A DNA stretch of 64,000 nt from Rhizobium aethiopicum (lineage in GTDB: Bacteria; Pseudomonadota; Alphaproteobacteria; Rhizobiales; Rhizobiaceae), in contig NZ_FMAJ01000004.1 in the NCBI RefSeq assembly GCF_900094625.1, positions 372,001 to 436,000 on the forward strand. The letters are read 5' to 3'. A program made the translations under genes and the position numbers. The notes below the pieces were generated by a model. It did not search any database. It was not told the origin of the DNA and saw only the letters and a program-made list of their open reading frames with translations. Shown one piece after another: positions 17,927 through 26,427 of this stretch; position 1 is the first letter of the stretch; each line of letters starts with the position of its first letter.

Positions 17927-17950
17927 CGGTTAGCGAAACGGAAAAATCTC

Positions 17951-19033
17951 ATGGACCACTCAAAGATCAACAGACGCGGCTTCCTCGGCACTATGGGGGC
18001 GGCGGCGACAGGGCTGGCACTGGCCACCAACGCTACGGCGCAAACCGAGGACAAGAATGTGGCGTCGCCAGTCACTGGACCAAGCCCGGATGTGCTGACC
18101 CGCAGCTTGCCACGTACCGGCGAAAAGGTCACAGCCTTGGGTCTCGGCACATTCCTCACCTTTGACCTGATGCCCGGTGATCGCCGTGACGCTCTCCGTC
18201 AGGTCTTCGAGCGGTACGTTGCTGCAGGCGGTCGCGTGGTCGACACATCGCCTCTCTACGGCTCGGCCGAAGTCAGCGTCGGGCAGTTCATGGGCGAGTT
18301 TGCAAGATCCGATGAGATGTTCCTCGCCAACAAGGTCTGGTCGACAGGAGAGTATCTTGGAGACGAAAGCCACGCCGTTGAAAGCTTTCGGCAATCGCGC
18401 ATGCGGACATGGCGCGCCACGATCAACCTCATGCAATGCCACAGCATCACCAATGCGCCGGTCGTCATTCCACTGATGAAAGCCTGGAAGAAGGAAGGTC
18501 TCATACGCCATGTCGGCGTGACGCATCACGAGTCGGCGGCGCAGGACCAGTTGCTGGCGATCGTCCAGCGCGACGATGTCGATTTCATCCAGACGAACTA
18601 CTCGATCTTCAACCGCGACGCCGAGCGCCGTCTTCTCCCGGCCGCGGCCGACAAGGGTGTCGGCGTCCTGATCAATTTGCCGCTTGAAAAAGCACGGTTG
18701 ATGAAGGTGGTTGAGGGACATCCGCTGCCTGGTTTCGCAGTCGAGTTCGGCGCGACGAGCTGGGCCCAGTTCTTCCTGAAATGGGTCATGGCCCACCCGG
18801 CCGTCACGAGCGTACTCTGCGGCACCTCCAACCCTGACCACATGAGTGATAATGTCCAGGCGATGACAGGCCCGCTTCCTGACGAGCGCATGCGTGCCCG
18901 CATGGTCGCACATATGGAGACCATTCCCGGCTTCGCCTCCATCGGCACGATGCCGTGGTATCCCGGTAAAGAGAATATGTATGCCGGCCTGATCCGGGAG
19001 GCGCAGGCGAATGCGGTTCAGCGCCTGCGGTAA
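17951..19033 (+). CDS. Tat-exported aldo/keto reductase family protein
   Basis: A 360-residue aldo/keto reductase with a textbook Tat signal (NRRGFLGTMGAAATG, residues 7-21). The barrel begins TRSLPRTGEKVTALGLGTFLTFD; the catalytic Asp/Tyr region is VVDTSPLYGSAE (about residues 97-108) and the Lys is in FLANKVWSTG. The C-terminus contains VLCGTSNPDHMSDN, the cofactor-binding end of the family. Periplasmic AKRs are uncommon, because NADPH is cytoplasmic and the cofactor would have to be bound before export; Tat export of a folded, loaded enzyme fits. Between the MBL and dioxygenase genes, same strand. Confidence 0.87.
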   Translation: MDHSKINRRGFLGTMGAAATGLALATNATAQTEDKNVASPVTGPSPDVLTRSLPRTGEKVTALGLGTFLTFDLMPGDRRDALRQVFERYVAAGGRVVDTSPLYGSAEVSVGQFMGEFARSDEMFLANKVWSTGEYLGDESHAVESFRQSRMRTWRATINLMQCHSITNAPVVIPLMKAWKKEGLIRHVGVTHHESAAQDQLLAIVQRDDVDFIQTNYSIFNRDAERRLLPAAADKGVGVLINLPLEKARLMKVVEGHPLPGFAVEFGATSWAQFFLKWVMAHPAVTSVLCGTSNPDHMSDNVQAMTGPLPDERMRARMVAHMETIPGFASIGTMPWYPGKENMYAGLIREAQANAVQRLR

Positions 19034-19083
19034 GGCGCGACTATTTTGCTGTCCCCTTAGAACAAATCGCCAGGAGATCGACT

Positions 19084-19668
19084 TTGCCCTCCACCAGACG
19101 CTCGCTATTGACGGCCTTTCTGACGTTGCCTGTCATCGACGCAGCAAGAATGAAGGCGTTTGCGCAGGCCGCTCCCGAACTGCCGCTCACCCTTGCATGT
19201 GACGATGGAGATAAATCAACCCTCGAGCGAGAAGCCGGTCCATTCTTCAGGCCAAACTCGCCGCTCAATCGGGATCTCTATCCGGATGCGCCCGGGGGCG
19301 AGCGAATAACCGTCGCCGGGTTCGTGCTCGACAACCGCTGCCGACCGCTCGGCGGCAGCCTTGTCGAGATCTGGCATGCTGACGAAAACGGTGACTACGA
19401 CAGCGTGGGTTTCCGTCTGCGCGGACACCAGTTCACCGACACCCAGGGACGATGGTGGTTCAACACCATCGTCCCCGCGTTTTATCCCGGCCGCACGCGT
19501 CATTTCCATCTCAAGGTCCAGCGCCCAGGGGGACGCGTCCTTACCACTCAACTCTATTTTCCCCGCGAGCCCAGAAACGCCGGCGACCGGCTGTTTGACG
19601 AGGCACTGCTCCTCGACATGAAGAAAACCAGTGACGGAAAGTTCGGACGGTTTGATTTCGTGATCTGA
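19084..19668 (+). CDS. Secreted intradiol ring-cleavage dioxygenase-like protein
   Basis: A 194-residue protein of the intradiol dioxygenase family (protocatechuate 3,4-dioxygenase/catechol 1,2-dioxygenase fold), with an N-terminal signal (RRSLLTAFLTLPVIDAARMKAFAQA). The core VAGFVLDNRCRPLGGSLVEIWHADENGDYD and FYPGRTRHFHLKV are present. The latter supplies one Tyr and both His iron ligands, with the remaining Tyr probably in RDLYPDA. The start is a TTG at 19084 with CAGGAG upstream; there is no ATG in a suitable place. Exported dioxygenase-like proteins are widespread and poorly characterised. Third gene of the MBL-AKR-dioxygenase set. Confidence 0.8.
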   Translation: MPSTRRSLLTAFLTLPVIDAARMKAFAQAAPELPLTLACDDGDKSTLEREAGPFFRPNSPLNRDLYPDAPGGERITVAGFVLDNRCRPLGGSLVEIWHADENGDYDSVGFRLRGHQFTDTQGRWWFNTIVPAFYPGRTRHFHLKVQRPGGRVLTTQLYFPREPRNAGDRLFDEALLLDMKKTSDGKFGRFDFVI

Positions 19669-19750
19669 CGAAGGAAGGCCGCGGGAGAGGGGGACTTAAT
19701 CGCCTACGAGTTTCTCAACTTGCGTTGATGTGCATTCCGCTGATTTGCCT

Positions 19751-19778
19751 CGTTGACAGATAGAGATCGCTGTCAACG
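19751..19778. terminator. Inverted repeat between convergent genes (possible bidirectional terminator)
   Basis: CGTTGACAG (19751-19759) is exactly complementary to CTGTCAACG (19770-19778) around a 10-nt loop. It lies between the dioxygenase gene and the convergent SDR remnant. There is no T-run, so a protein-binding site is an alternative. Confidence 0.35.
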
Positions 19779-19852
19779 CGTCTTACGGCCGCTATTGAAA
19801 ATCGCCTGCCGGACGCCGTAAAGCACGACGCCCGGACAACGCGAAGGGCAAA

Positions 19853-20430
19853 TCAGGCGTTGAAGCCGGCGTCTACACTGAGAACCGCACCGGTAATCAG
19901 ACTTGCAGCCGGACCGGCCAGAAACGCCACCGCGCTAGCAACTTCACGGGGTTCGCCAAATCGGCCGAGCGATGTGAGGCTTCGCTGATAATCAGCATTC
20001 TCGCCATTGGCCGGGTTCATGGCCGTGTCAGTTGAACCGGGGAGAACAAGATTGACGGTAATGCCTTGGGCCCCAAGTTCGCGCGAAAGGCCTCGCGTGA
20101 GCGACAGGAGTGCCGACTTCGACATGGCGTAAGCCGTGACACCCGGGAAAGGCATGCGCTCCGCCAAAGCAGAGCCGATGGAGATGATCCGGCCGCCCGA
20201 TGAGAGATGCGGGATCGCCGCCTGTGCGAACAGGACGGGCGCGCGAACGTTCACATCAAGCATGGCCTGCAGGTCGGCGAGAGCCAGATCCGCGGTCATG
20301 CCTGCGGTTCCGATGCCTGCGCTGTTGACCAGAATGTCAAGCCCGCCAAGTGTGTCAAGCGTCTGGCTGACGGCGCGACGAATGGCGTCCGGGTCGGCAC
20401 TGTCGGCTTGAATGGCAAGCCCGCGCCGGG
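19853..20430 (-). pseudogene. 5'-truncated short-chain dehydrogenase gene
   Basis: The frame encodes the C-terminal three-quarters of a classical SDR: LAIQADSADPDAIRRAV, NSAGIG, the YAMSK catalytic pair and the C-terminal ITGAVLSVDAGFNA. The N-terminal Rossmann motif TGxxxGxG and the first 55-60 residues are missing. The homology stops around 20425-20440, within about 20 bp of the stop codon of the TIM-barrel gene (20448). The open frame continues upstream only as an antisense-frame shadow of that gene. It therefore looks like an SDR gene cut by a rearrangement whose breakpoint lies here. It cannot bind NAD(P) as it stands. Confidence 0.72.
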
Positions 20431-20447
20431 GCCGGTCCAAACCGCTC

Positions 20448-21272
20448 CTAGATCTTCGCAAATCCTTCGACCTGCGCGCGGATCGCGACCTCAGTCGGCA
20501 GCCGCTCCATCGAACTTGCGCCGTAGAAACCGTTGCAACCCTTGCAGCGGGCGAGCACGTAGGCGGCATCCGCGGGCATCGCGATCGGGCCTCCATGACA
20601 GAGCACGATGACGTCGTCGCGCACCGACCGCGCAGCATCCGCCCATGCGTTGATCTTCTCCACGCATCCATCGAGCGTCAGCGCCGTTTCAGCGCCGATC
20701 GCGCCTCCGGTTGTCAGCCCGAGATGGCAGACGACGATATCGGCGCCGGCCTTGGTCATGGCAATCGCATCCTCGCTGCTGAAGACGTAAGGGGTCGTCA
20801 GCATATCCTTGGCGTGTGCGCGGGCGATGATGTCGATTTCCAGATCGAAGCCCATGCCGGTCTCTTCGAGATTGGCGCGGAAGGTGCCGTCGATCAGCCC
20901 GACGGTCGGAAAGTTCTGGATGCCGGCAAAACCCATCGCTTTCAGCTCGTCGAGGAAGTGGTCGGGCAACATGAAGGGATCGGTGCCGTTGACGCCGGCA
21001 AGCACCGGTGTGCGGCGCACGACCGGCAGGACCTCGCGGCCCATTTCCTTGACGATCTCGTTGGCATTGCCATAGGCAAGCAGCCCGGCCAGCGAGCCGC
21101 GCCCGGCCATGCGGTAACGGCCGGAATTGTAGATCACGATCAGGTCGATGCCGCCGGCTTCCTCGCTCTTGGCCGAAAGGCCGGTGCCGGCGCCGCCGCC
21201 GATGATCGGCCGGCCCTCGGCGATCTTGCCGCGAAGCTTGTTCAGAATGTCGTTTCTGTCGATGCGGGTCAA
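20448..21272 (-). CDS. TIM-barrel 'phosphoenolpyruvate hydrolase family' protein (Tm-1 C-terminal half homologue)
   Basis: A protein of about 274 residues of the TIM-barrel family often labelled PEP hydrolase or TIM-barrel signal transduction protein. Typical segments are [36 protein letters not shown] and [16 protein letters not shown], then FGASSxER-like [13 protein letters not shown] favour a TTG start at 21272 ([10 protein letters not shown]), since GAGGAGAG lies 5-10 nt before it; an in-frame ATG at 21290 overlaps the upstream stop. In plants the virus-resistance protein Tm-1 joins this domain to a Tm-1-like ATP-binding domain, which here is the adjacent upstream gene. Function in bacteria is unknown. 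Confidence 0.82.
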   Translation of the reverse strand: MTRIDRNDILNKLRGKIAEGRPIIGGGAGTGLSAKSEEAGGIDLIVIYNSGRYRMAGRGSLAGLLAYGNANEIVKEMGREVLPVVRRTPVLAGVNGTDPFMLPDHFLDELKAMGFAGIQNFPTVGLIDGTFRANLEETGMGFDLEIDIIARAHAKDMLTTPYVFSSEDAIAMTKAGADIVVCHLGLTTGGAIGAETALTLDGCVEKINAWADAARSVRDDVIVLCHGGPIAMPADAAYVLARCKGCNGFYGASSMERLPTEVAIRAQVEGFAKI

Positions 21273-21282
21273 AACTCTCTCC

Positions 21283-22479
21283 TCAGGCATGGATGTCATG
21301 GAAGCTGGCGACGAGTGCCGCGGCAAATTCCGGACTGTTGATATGGGCATCGACCTCTATGAGCCGCCTGTTCGGCGCATCGCGCCAGCCGGTGCGGATG
21401 GCGGAGAACAGCGCGGCGTCGGCGTCCGGATCGTGGAATGGCTGGCCGACGGCGTCGATGGCCGAAACGCCCTGAAGCGGCAGCAGGAAACGGACCGGGC
21501 CTTGCATGCGGTTGAGCCGGTCGACGATGAAGGCGCCGATCCGGCCGTTTTCCTCCGGCGTTGTGCGCATCAGGGTCACCTGCGCATTGTGAACGTGAAG
21601 CCTGCGGTCGCGGAAAGCCGCCGGCACCGTTTCCCGCGCCCCGAAATTCACCATGTCGACGGCGCCGACCGAGCCGACATAGGGCAGGCCGGTGCGGATG
21701 ATGGCGCCGAAGCGATCCTCTGTCGCCGGAAAGACGCCGCCGACAAGGAGATCGGGAACCTCCGTCGTCGTCACATCAATCACGCCCTGCAGCAGGCCTG
21801 AATCGGCAAGCTTCTCCATCGATTGGCCGCCGACGCCTGTGGCATGGAAGACATAGATTTCGTGCGTCGTGCCGAGCATCTCGCGAACTTGCGTGACGCA
21901 AGGTGTAGTGACGCCGAACATTGTCATGCCGATGCCCGGCCGGTCGTCCTTCGAGGCGGGGATGGGGTTGCGGGCCATGCCGGCGGCGGCATTGGCCGCA
22001 TTGCCGATCACCTTGCGCGAAATCGCATTCAGACCGGCGACGTCGACCACCGAGTACATCATGGTGAGGTCGTTCGGGCCGACATAGGGCGCCACATTGC
22101 CTGAGGCGACCGTCGAGACCATCAGTTTCGGCAGGCCGTTGGGGAGCGCCCGCATCGCCTCCGTCACCAGAGCGGTATTGCCGGTTCCACCGAGCCCGAG
22201 CACGGCACCGATATCATCACGCGATTTCAGGAACGCCGTCAGCGCCTTGGCCATGGCCGAGACCGCCGTTCCCCGGTCCGTTTGCCCGAGCACGGCCGCA
22301 GCGCCCTCAGGATGAAATTCGGCGACGTCGCTCGCCCGGATATCGGCGCCAGCGCCGTCCCCGAGCGTCCCGACATCGACCAGAATCGCATCGGCTCCAG
22401 CCGAAAGAACGACTTCCCTCGCGTATCCCAGTTCCGCTCCCTTGGTGTCGCAGGTGCCGACGACATAGACCTTTCCCAT
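21283..22479 (-). CDS. Tm-1-like ATP-binding domain protein (UPF0261)
   Basis: A 398-residue protein of the UPF0261/Tm-1-like family. The N-terminus [24 protein letters not shown] and the Gly-rich [21 protein letters not shown] (about residues 90-110) are hallmarks, with ATP-binding implied by the plant Tm-1 structure. Start ATG 22479 has a strong AGGAGG site. It precedes the TIM-barrel gene in the same operon and lies divergent from a GntR regulator that probably controls both sides. Catalytic role unknown; the context with a sugar importer suggests carbohydrate metabolism. Confidence 0.85.
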   Translation of the reverse strand: MGKVYVVGTCDTKGAELGYAREVVLSAGADAILVDVGTLGDGAGADIRASDVAEFHPEGAAAVLGQTDRGTAVSAMAKALTAFLKSRDDIGAVLGLGGTGNTALVTEAMRALPNGLPKLMVSTVASGNVAPYVGPNDLTMMYSVVDVAGLNAISRKVIGNAANAAAGMARNPIPASKDDRPGIGMTMFGVTTPCVTQVREMLGTTHEIYVFHATGVGGQSMEKLADSGLLQGVIDVTTTEVPDLLVGGVFPATEDRFGAIIRTGLPYVGSVGAVDMVNFGARETVPAAFRDRRLHVHNAQVTLMRTTPEENGRIGAFIVDRLNRMQGPVRFLLPLQGVSAIDAVGQPFHDPDADAALFSAIRTGWRDAPNRRLIEVDAHINSPEFAAALVASFHDIHA

Positions 22480-22544
22480 TGGTTTTCCTCCTCTTTTTGA
22501 TCCGTTTCCCGCCTGCTTTTTAAAGTTCCAGTTTTTGTATTTTC

Positions 22545-22579
22545 CATATTGTATATTCTGTCGCATATTGCATACTTGC
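22545..22579. promoter_or_regulatory. Tandem candidate GntR operators
   Basis: Two related 16-bp direct repeats, CATATTGTATATTCTG (22545-22560) and CATATTGCATACTTGC (22564-22579), are spaced 19 bp start to start, close to two helical turns. They sit in the 129-bp region shared by the divergent Tm-1-like operon and the GntR gene. The GTATAT/GCATAC cores resemble sites of FCD-type GntR proteins. Inferred autoregulatory operator. Confidence 0.5.
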
Positions 22580-22608
22580 ACTATAAACGCCAGACGGAAA
22601 TGGAGACT

Positions 22609-23274
22609 ATGAACGCACCGCGCCACCTCACCCTTCGCGAGCGCATCTACGAGGAAATCGTGCGCCTGATCGTTTCCGGCGACCTGCCGAGCGGCGTCTC
22701 GATCGATGAAAAGGAACTGACGGAACGCCTGCAGGTCAGCCGCACGCCGTTTCGCGAGGCGATCGGCACGCTCGCCAAGGAAGGGCTGATCGAGATCAAG
22801 CCCTATCGCGGCTTCTTCGTGCGCAGCTTCACGCCGAAGGAGATCGACGATCTTTATAATCTGCGTAAGACACTGGAATGTTTCGCCGTTGAGCTCGCCG
22901 TTCCCGAGATGAGCGACCGTCATATCGCAAACTTCGAGCGCATCCTGGACGAGGCGGTGGCCGCGCTGCGCCGCGGCGACATGGCGACCTACGGCATCCG
23001 CGACAAGGAATTCCACGAGACCATCGCCGAGCTTTCGGGAAGCGCGCCGCTGATCGAAACGCTGGCGCGGCTCGCGCTGCAGATCCAGATCTGCCGGTCA
23101 ATCGCCAATGAGAGCCGCGACCTCGCCGAGAGGGCGGCCGAGGAGCGCGATCAGATCCTGCAGGCTTTCCGGTCGCGCGACATCACCCGCGCCAAGGCGC
23201 TGATGCACGCGCATATCAGCGACGTCCAGCAGGCCGTCATGGCGCGCTTTCAGAAGGAGAATCCGGCGCTTTAG
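22609..23274 (+). CDS. GntR family transcriptional regulator (FCD domain)
   Basis: A 221-residue regulator: winged HTH at residues 10-75 ([46 protein letters not shown]) and an all-helical FCD ligand domain ([16 protein letters not shown]). ATG 22609 is chosen, with ATG 22600 (MET MNAP) a possible alternative. It is the first gene before the sugar ABC genes, which begin 78 nt downstream, and is divergent from the Tm-1-like operon. The repeats at 22545-22579 are its likely binding sites. The effector is probably the imported sugar or a catabolite. Confidence 0.87.
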   Translation: MNAPRHLTLRERIYEEIVRLIVSGDLPSGVSIDEKELTERLQVSRTPFREAIGTLAKEGLIEIKPYRGFFVRSFTPKEIDDLYNLRKTLECFAVELAVPEMSDRHIANFERILDEAVAALRRGDMATYGIRDKEFHETIAELSGSAPLIETLARLALQIQICRSIANESRDLAERAAEERDQILQAFRSRDITRAKALMHAHISDVQQAVMARFQKENPAL

Positions 23275-23352
23275 CCGGAGGGAATGAAGGAGAGGGAGGT
23301 CTCCTTTGCAACGCGAAAAACGTGGCCGAGAAGCGGCCCGGAGGAGGGAACA

Positions 23353-24606
23353 ATGCTGAAATTTCTTGCCCGTGGCACGGCACTTGCGGCGATGATCGCC
23401 GCAAGTTCGCTGGCGCATGCCGAGACCCTGAAAATGTGGGGTCCCGAACAGATCACCGAACCGTTGGTCGCGCAGCTCTGGAACGGTATCAAGGCCGATT
23501 TCGAAAAAGCCAATCCCGGTGTGACGGTCGAATTCATGCCGCCGACCGGCACGATCAGCAACGGCGCGGTGCAGGCGGCGATCCAGTCGGATGCCGGGCC
23601 TGACGTGATCCTCACCAACTCCGGCATCGGCCGCATCAGCGTCGTCAAGAACGCCAAGCAGGTCATGCCGCTCACCGAGCAATATGAAAAGCGCGGCTGG
23701 AAGGATGAGATCTATCCCTGGCTCTACACCGAGCTGAAGGGCCAGTTCGGCGGCGAAATCTACGAGGTTCCCGACGGGCTCGATGCTCTCGGCATTTGGT
23801 ATCACAAGGACATATTCGCGCAGGCGGGCTGGAAGATCCCGGCGACTTGGGCCGAGTTCGAAACGCTGATGAAGGCGATCGAGGAAACCGGCCTGCAGCC
23901 GATCGCCATCGGTCCGCGCACACCGGGCAGCGCCGGCCATCTCTTCGGCAACCTGCTGCAATCGGCAAGCGGCAAGGAGGTGATCGGCAAGGCGCTGCGC
24001 CGCGAGATCGCTTTCGACGAACCATCGGTCGCCGCCGGCGCCGTCCGGCTGCAGAAGCTGGTCGAAGCGGGCTATATCAAGAAGGAAATGGCGGGCCTCG
24101 ATCTCGACGGCGCCTCACGCCTCTGGTTCAACAAGCGCGCGGCCATGTTCGTTGCCGGCCCGTGGTTCACGGCCAATGCCCGCAAGGCCGGTTATGACCT
24201 CGCGAACGCCGGTTATGCGCCCATGGCTTCCGACATCAAGGGTGCAGCGATACCGACCGGTGGCGTCGGCTGGAGCTGGCTCGTGCCGGTCAACTCAAAG
24301 CAGCCAGAGCTTGCGTTGAAGTGGATCGACTTCATGCTGTCGGATGCAGTGATGAAGAAACGCGCGCAGGATCCGGCAAGCACTATGATCTATCCGCGCG
24401 AAATACCTGGCGTCGAACCGCCGACCCCCGTTCTCAAGGATATCTTCGCGGCTGCCGCCGGCGGCGTCGGCTACAATCCGAGCGTCTATCTGCCAGGCCC
24501 CGTGCTCGACACCTATTTCCAGGTCATCCAGGGCCTGATCTCCGGCCAGATCGGCGGCGAGGACGGCATGAAGCAGATCCAGGCGAAGATGGCAGAGGCG
24601 AAATAG
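23353..24606 (+). CDS. Carbohydrate ABC transporter substrate-binding protein (family 1)
   Basis: A 417-residue periplasmic binding protein of the MalE/UgpB type. The signal peptide covers residues 1-22 (MLKFLARGTALAAMIAASSLAHA). Typical features are KADFEKANPGVTVEFMPP, DALGIWYHKDIFAQAG and the C-terminal GGVGWSWLVP. Start ATG 23353 follows a GAGGAGGGA site; the in-frame ATG at 23284 would place extra residues before the signal. First structural gene of a sugar importer (binding protein, two permeases) that has no ATPase gene nearby. Sugar specificity is not predictable. Confidence 0.9.
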   Translation: MLKFLARGTALAAMIAASSLAHAETLKMWGPEQITEPLVAQLWNGIKADFEKANPGVTVEFMPPTGTISNGAVQAAIQSDAGPDVILTNSGIGRISVVKNAKQVMPLTEQYEKRGWKDEIYPWLYTELKGQFGGEIYEVPDGLDALGIWYHKDIFAQAGWKIPATWAEFETLMKAIEETGLQPIAIGPRTPGSAGHLFGNLLQSASGKEVIGKALRREIAFDEPSVAAGAVRLQKLVEAGYIKKEMAGLDLDGASRLWFNKRAAMFVAGPWFTANARKAGYDLANAGYAPMASDIKGAAIPTGGVGWSWLVPVNSKQPELALKWIDFMLSDAVMKKRAQDPASTMIYPREIPGVEPPTPVLKDIFAAAAGGVGYNPSVYLPGPVLDTYFQVIQGLISGQIGGEDGMKQIQAKMAEAK

Positions 24607-25601
24607 TGGTCATCCCAAAAACGCCCGGCGGCGAGGTCGTGGCTCCTCTCAGCACTGCCCCCGCCGTAGCGGGACATACGGGTGGCACCTCCGCCCGTAT
24701 GTCCAGATCGCGAACGGCTGGGTCGACCTCAGCCGACGGCGATACCCGCACCGCATTTTGGCTGATGGCGCCGGCGCTCGCGCTTTACGCCGTGTTCACG
24801 CTGCTGCCGATCGCCGCCACCTTCTGGCTGAGCTTCAACAGCTCCGCCGGCTTCAACACCTCCGCGAGCTTCGTCGGCTTCGACAATTACGCCAAGGCAA
24901 CACAGGATCCGATCGTCTGGAAGAGCCTGGGCCACACCTTCCTCTGGCTGGCATACCATGTGGTGATGGCTGGCGGGCTCGGCCTGCTGCTGGCGCTTGC
25001 CGTCAGCAGGCTGAGGATCACGCAGGTCTTCTTCCGCACCGCTTTCTTCTTGCCGCATCTGGTGTCGCTTGCCGTGGTCGGCGTCATCTGGGCTAATATT
25101 TACGACCCGTTTTTCGGCCTGCTGAACACGGCTCTGACGCGGATCGGCCTCGGCGCCTTCACGCAAGGATGGCTTTCCGATCCCGCCCTCGTGCTGTTTT
25201 CCGTCAACGTCGCGAGCTCGTGGCAGGGTTTCGGCCTTTACATGCTGCTCTTCATCGCTGGCCTGCAGAATATCGACCACTCGCTCTATGACGCCGCCGA
25301 AGTAGACGGCGCCAATACCTTCCAGAAGCTGATCTATGTGACGCTGCCGGGGCTTCGCGAAGTCATGACCTTCGTTGTCTCGCTGGCAATGATAAACGGT
25401 CTGAAGGGCTTCGCGACGGTCTTCGTCATGACCAATGGCGGGCCGTTCTATCAGAGCGAGCTGATCACCACCTACATCTATCGGCTTGCTTTCCAGTCCC
25501 AGGATCATGGGCTCGCGGCGGTGCTCTGCATCCTGCTCAGCCTGCTCGCGATCGCCATCACCATCGTCTTCAACCGCTGGCGCGCGAGGCTTTCCCAATG
25601 A
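24606..25601 (+). CDS. Carbohydrate ABC transporter permease (MalF type)
   Basis: A permease with six predicted helices. The first reads TAFWLMAPALALYAVFTLLPI and the EAA loop is DAAEVDGANTFQKLIYVTLPGL. Two starts are possible. GTG 24606 overlaps the binding-protein TAG and gives 331 residues; ATG 24699 (MSRSRTAGS) gives 300 residues with a more typical N-terminus. A strong hairpin (24672-24704) spans the second start, so the segment 24607-24698 may be an untranslated intercistronic region. Partner of the MalG-type permease that follows. Confidence 0.88.
   Translation: MVIPKTPGGEVVAPLSTAPAVAGHTGGTSARMSRSRTAGSTSADGDTRTAFWLMAPALALYAVFTLLPIAATFWLSFNSSAGFNTSASFVGFDNYAKATQDPIVWKSLGHTFLWLAYHVVMAGGLGLLLALAVSRLRITQVFFRTAFFLPHLVSLAVVGVIWANIYDPFFGLLNTALTRIGLGAFTQGWLSDPALVLFSVNVASSWQGFGLYMLLFIAGLQNIDHSLYDAAEVDGANTFQKLIYVTLPGLREVMTFVVSLAMINGLKGFATVFVMTNGGPFYQSELITTYIYRLAFQSQDHGLAAVLCILLSLLAIAITIVFNRWRARLSQ
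24672..24704 (+). repeat. Strong hairpin between binding-protein and permease genes
   Basis: GGACATACGGG (24672-24682) pairs perfectly with CCCGTATGTCC (24694-24704). The inner TGG/CCG adds three more pairs with one G-U, giving a 14-bp stem and a 5-nt loop (CACCT). No T-run follows. Such hairpins after binding-protein genes usually protect the upstream mRNA or reduce expression of the downstream permease. The ATG at 24699 lies inside the right arm. Confidence 0.6.
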
Positions 25602-26425
25602 GTGTGCGCAACCGCGAATGGCCGGTGGCGCTGGCGCTGGCGCCGGTTCTGATCCTGATCCTCGCCCCCTTCGTCTGGCTTGTGATCTCGAGCTTCAAGA
25701 CTGAGGCTGAGATCGGTCGGGCCGACCCCTTCAGCTGGCCCGCCGACCTGATGTGGCGGAATTATCTCGACGCCTGGCAGATCGGCGGCTTCGGCGACCT
25801 CGTCGGCAACAGCCTCATCAACCTCGTCGGCGTCGTCGCCCTGTCGCTCATCACTTGCGCGCCGGCCGGCTATGCGCTTGCCAAGATCCGTTTTCCCGGC
25901 CGGGAATGGCTGTTCTATGCCTTCATCCTCGGCCTGACCGTGCCGGTCCAGGCGATCGTCATCCCGCTCTACCAGGTGCTCTTTGGGCTGAACCTCGTCA
26001 ACACGCTTGCTGGTATCGTGCTGGTGCAGGTCAGCAACGGCATTCCCTTCGGCATCTTCCTGATGCGCAGCTTCTTCATCGGCGTGCCGGACGATCTGAT
26101 CGAAGCCGCCAAGATCGACGGCGCCTCGCATTTCCAGATCCTCACCAAGGTCTTTCTGCCGATCTCGACACCCGCCGTGCAGGCGCTCGTCATCATCAGC
26201 GCGCTTTCCACCTGGAACGACTTCTTCCTGCCGCTGATCGTGCTGATCAGCCCTGAGGTGCAGACGCTGCCGCTCGGGCTCGTCCGTTTCGCCAGCACCT
26301 ATGCTTCCGACTACCGCCTGGTCTTTTCAGGCACGGTCATTTCGTTTCTGCCGATCATCCTTCTCTACATCCTGATGCAGCGCCGTTTCACCGAGGGGCT
26401 GACGCAGGGAGCAATCAAGGGCTGA
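25598..26425 (+). CDS. Carbohydrate ABC transporter permease (MalG type)
   Basis: A 275-residue permease with six hydrophobic helices. The EAA motif is EAAKIDGASHFQILTKVFLPI near residue 170. The ATG overlaps the TGA of the MalF-type gene (ATGA), so synthesis of the two channel halves is coupled. The conserved PFVWLVISSFKTEAEI follows helix 1, as in family members. The gene ends 2 nt before the oxidoreductase start codon, confirming one operon. Confidence 0.9.
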   Translation: MSVRNREWPVALALAPVLILILAPFVWLVISSFKTEAEIGRADPFSWPADLMWRNYLDAWQIGGFGDLVGNSLINLVGVVALSLITCAPAGYALAKIRFPGREWLFYAFILGLTVPVQAIVIPLYQVLFGLNLVNTLAGIVLVQVSNGIPFGIFLMRSFFIGVPDDLIEAAKIDGASHFQILTKVFLPISTPAVQALVIISALSTWNDFFLPLIVLISPEVQTLPLGLVRFASTYASDYRLVFSGTVISFLPIILLYILMQRRFTEGLTQGAIKG

Positions 26426-26427
26426 CC

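Noticed and set aside
20412..21341. 309-codon plus-strand open frame
   Set aside because: Antisense to the TIM-barrel gene and spans the SDR junction; low-complexity translation.
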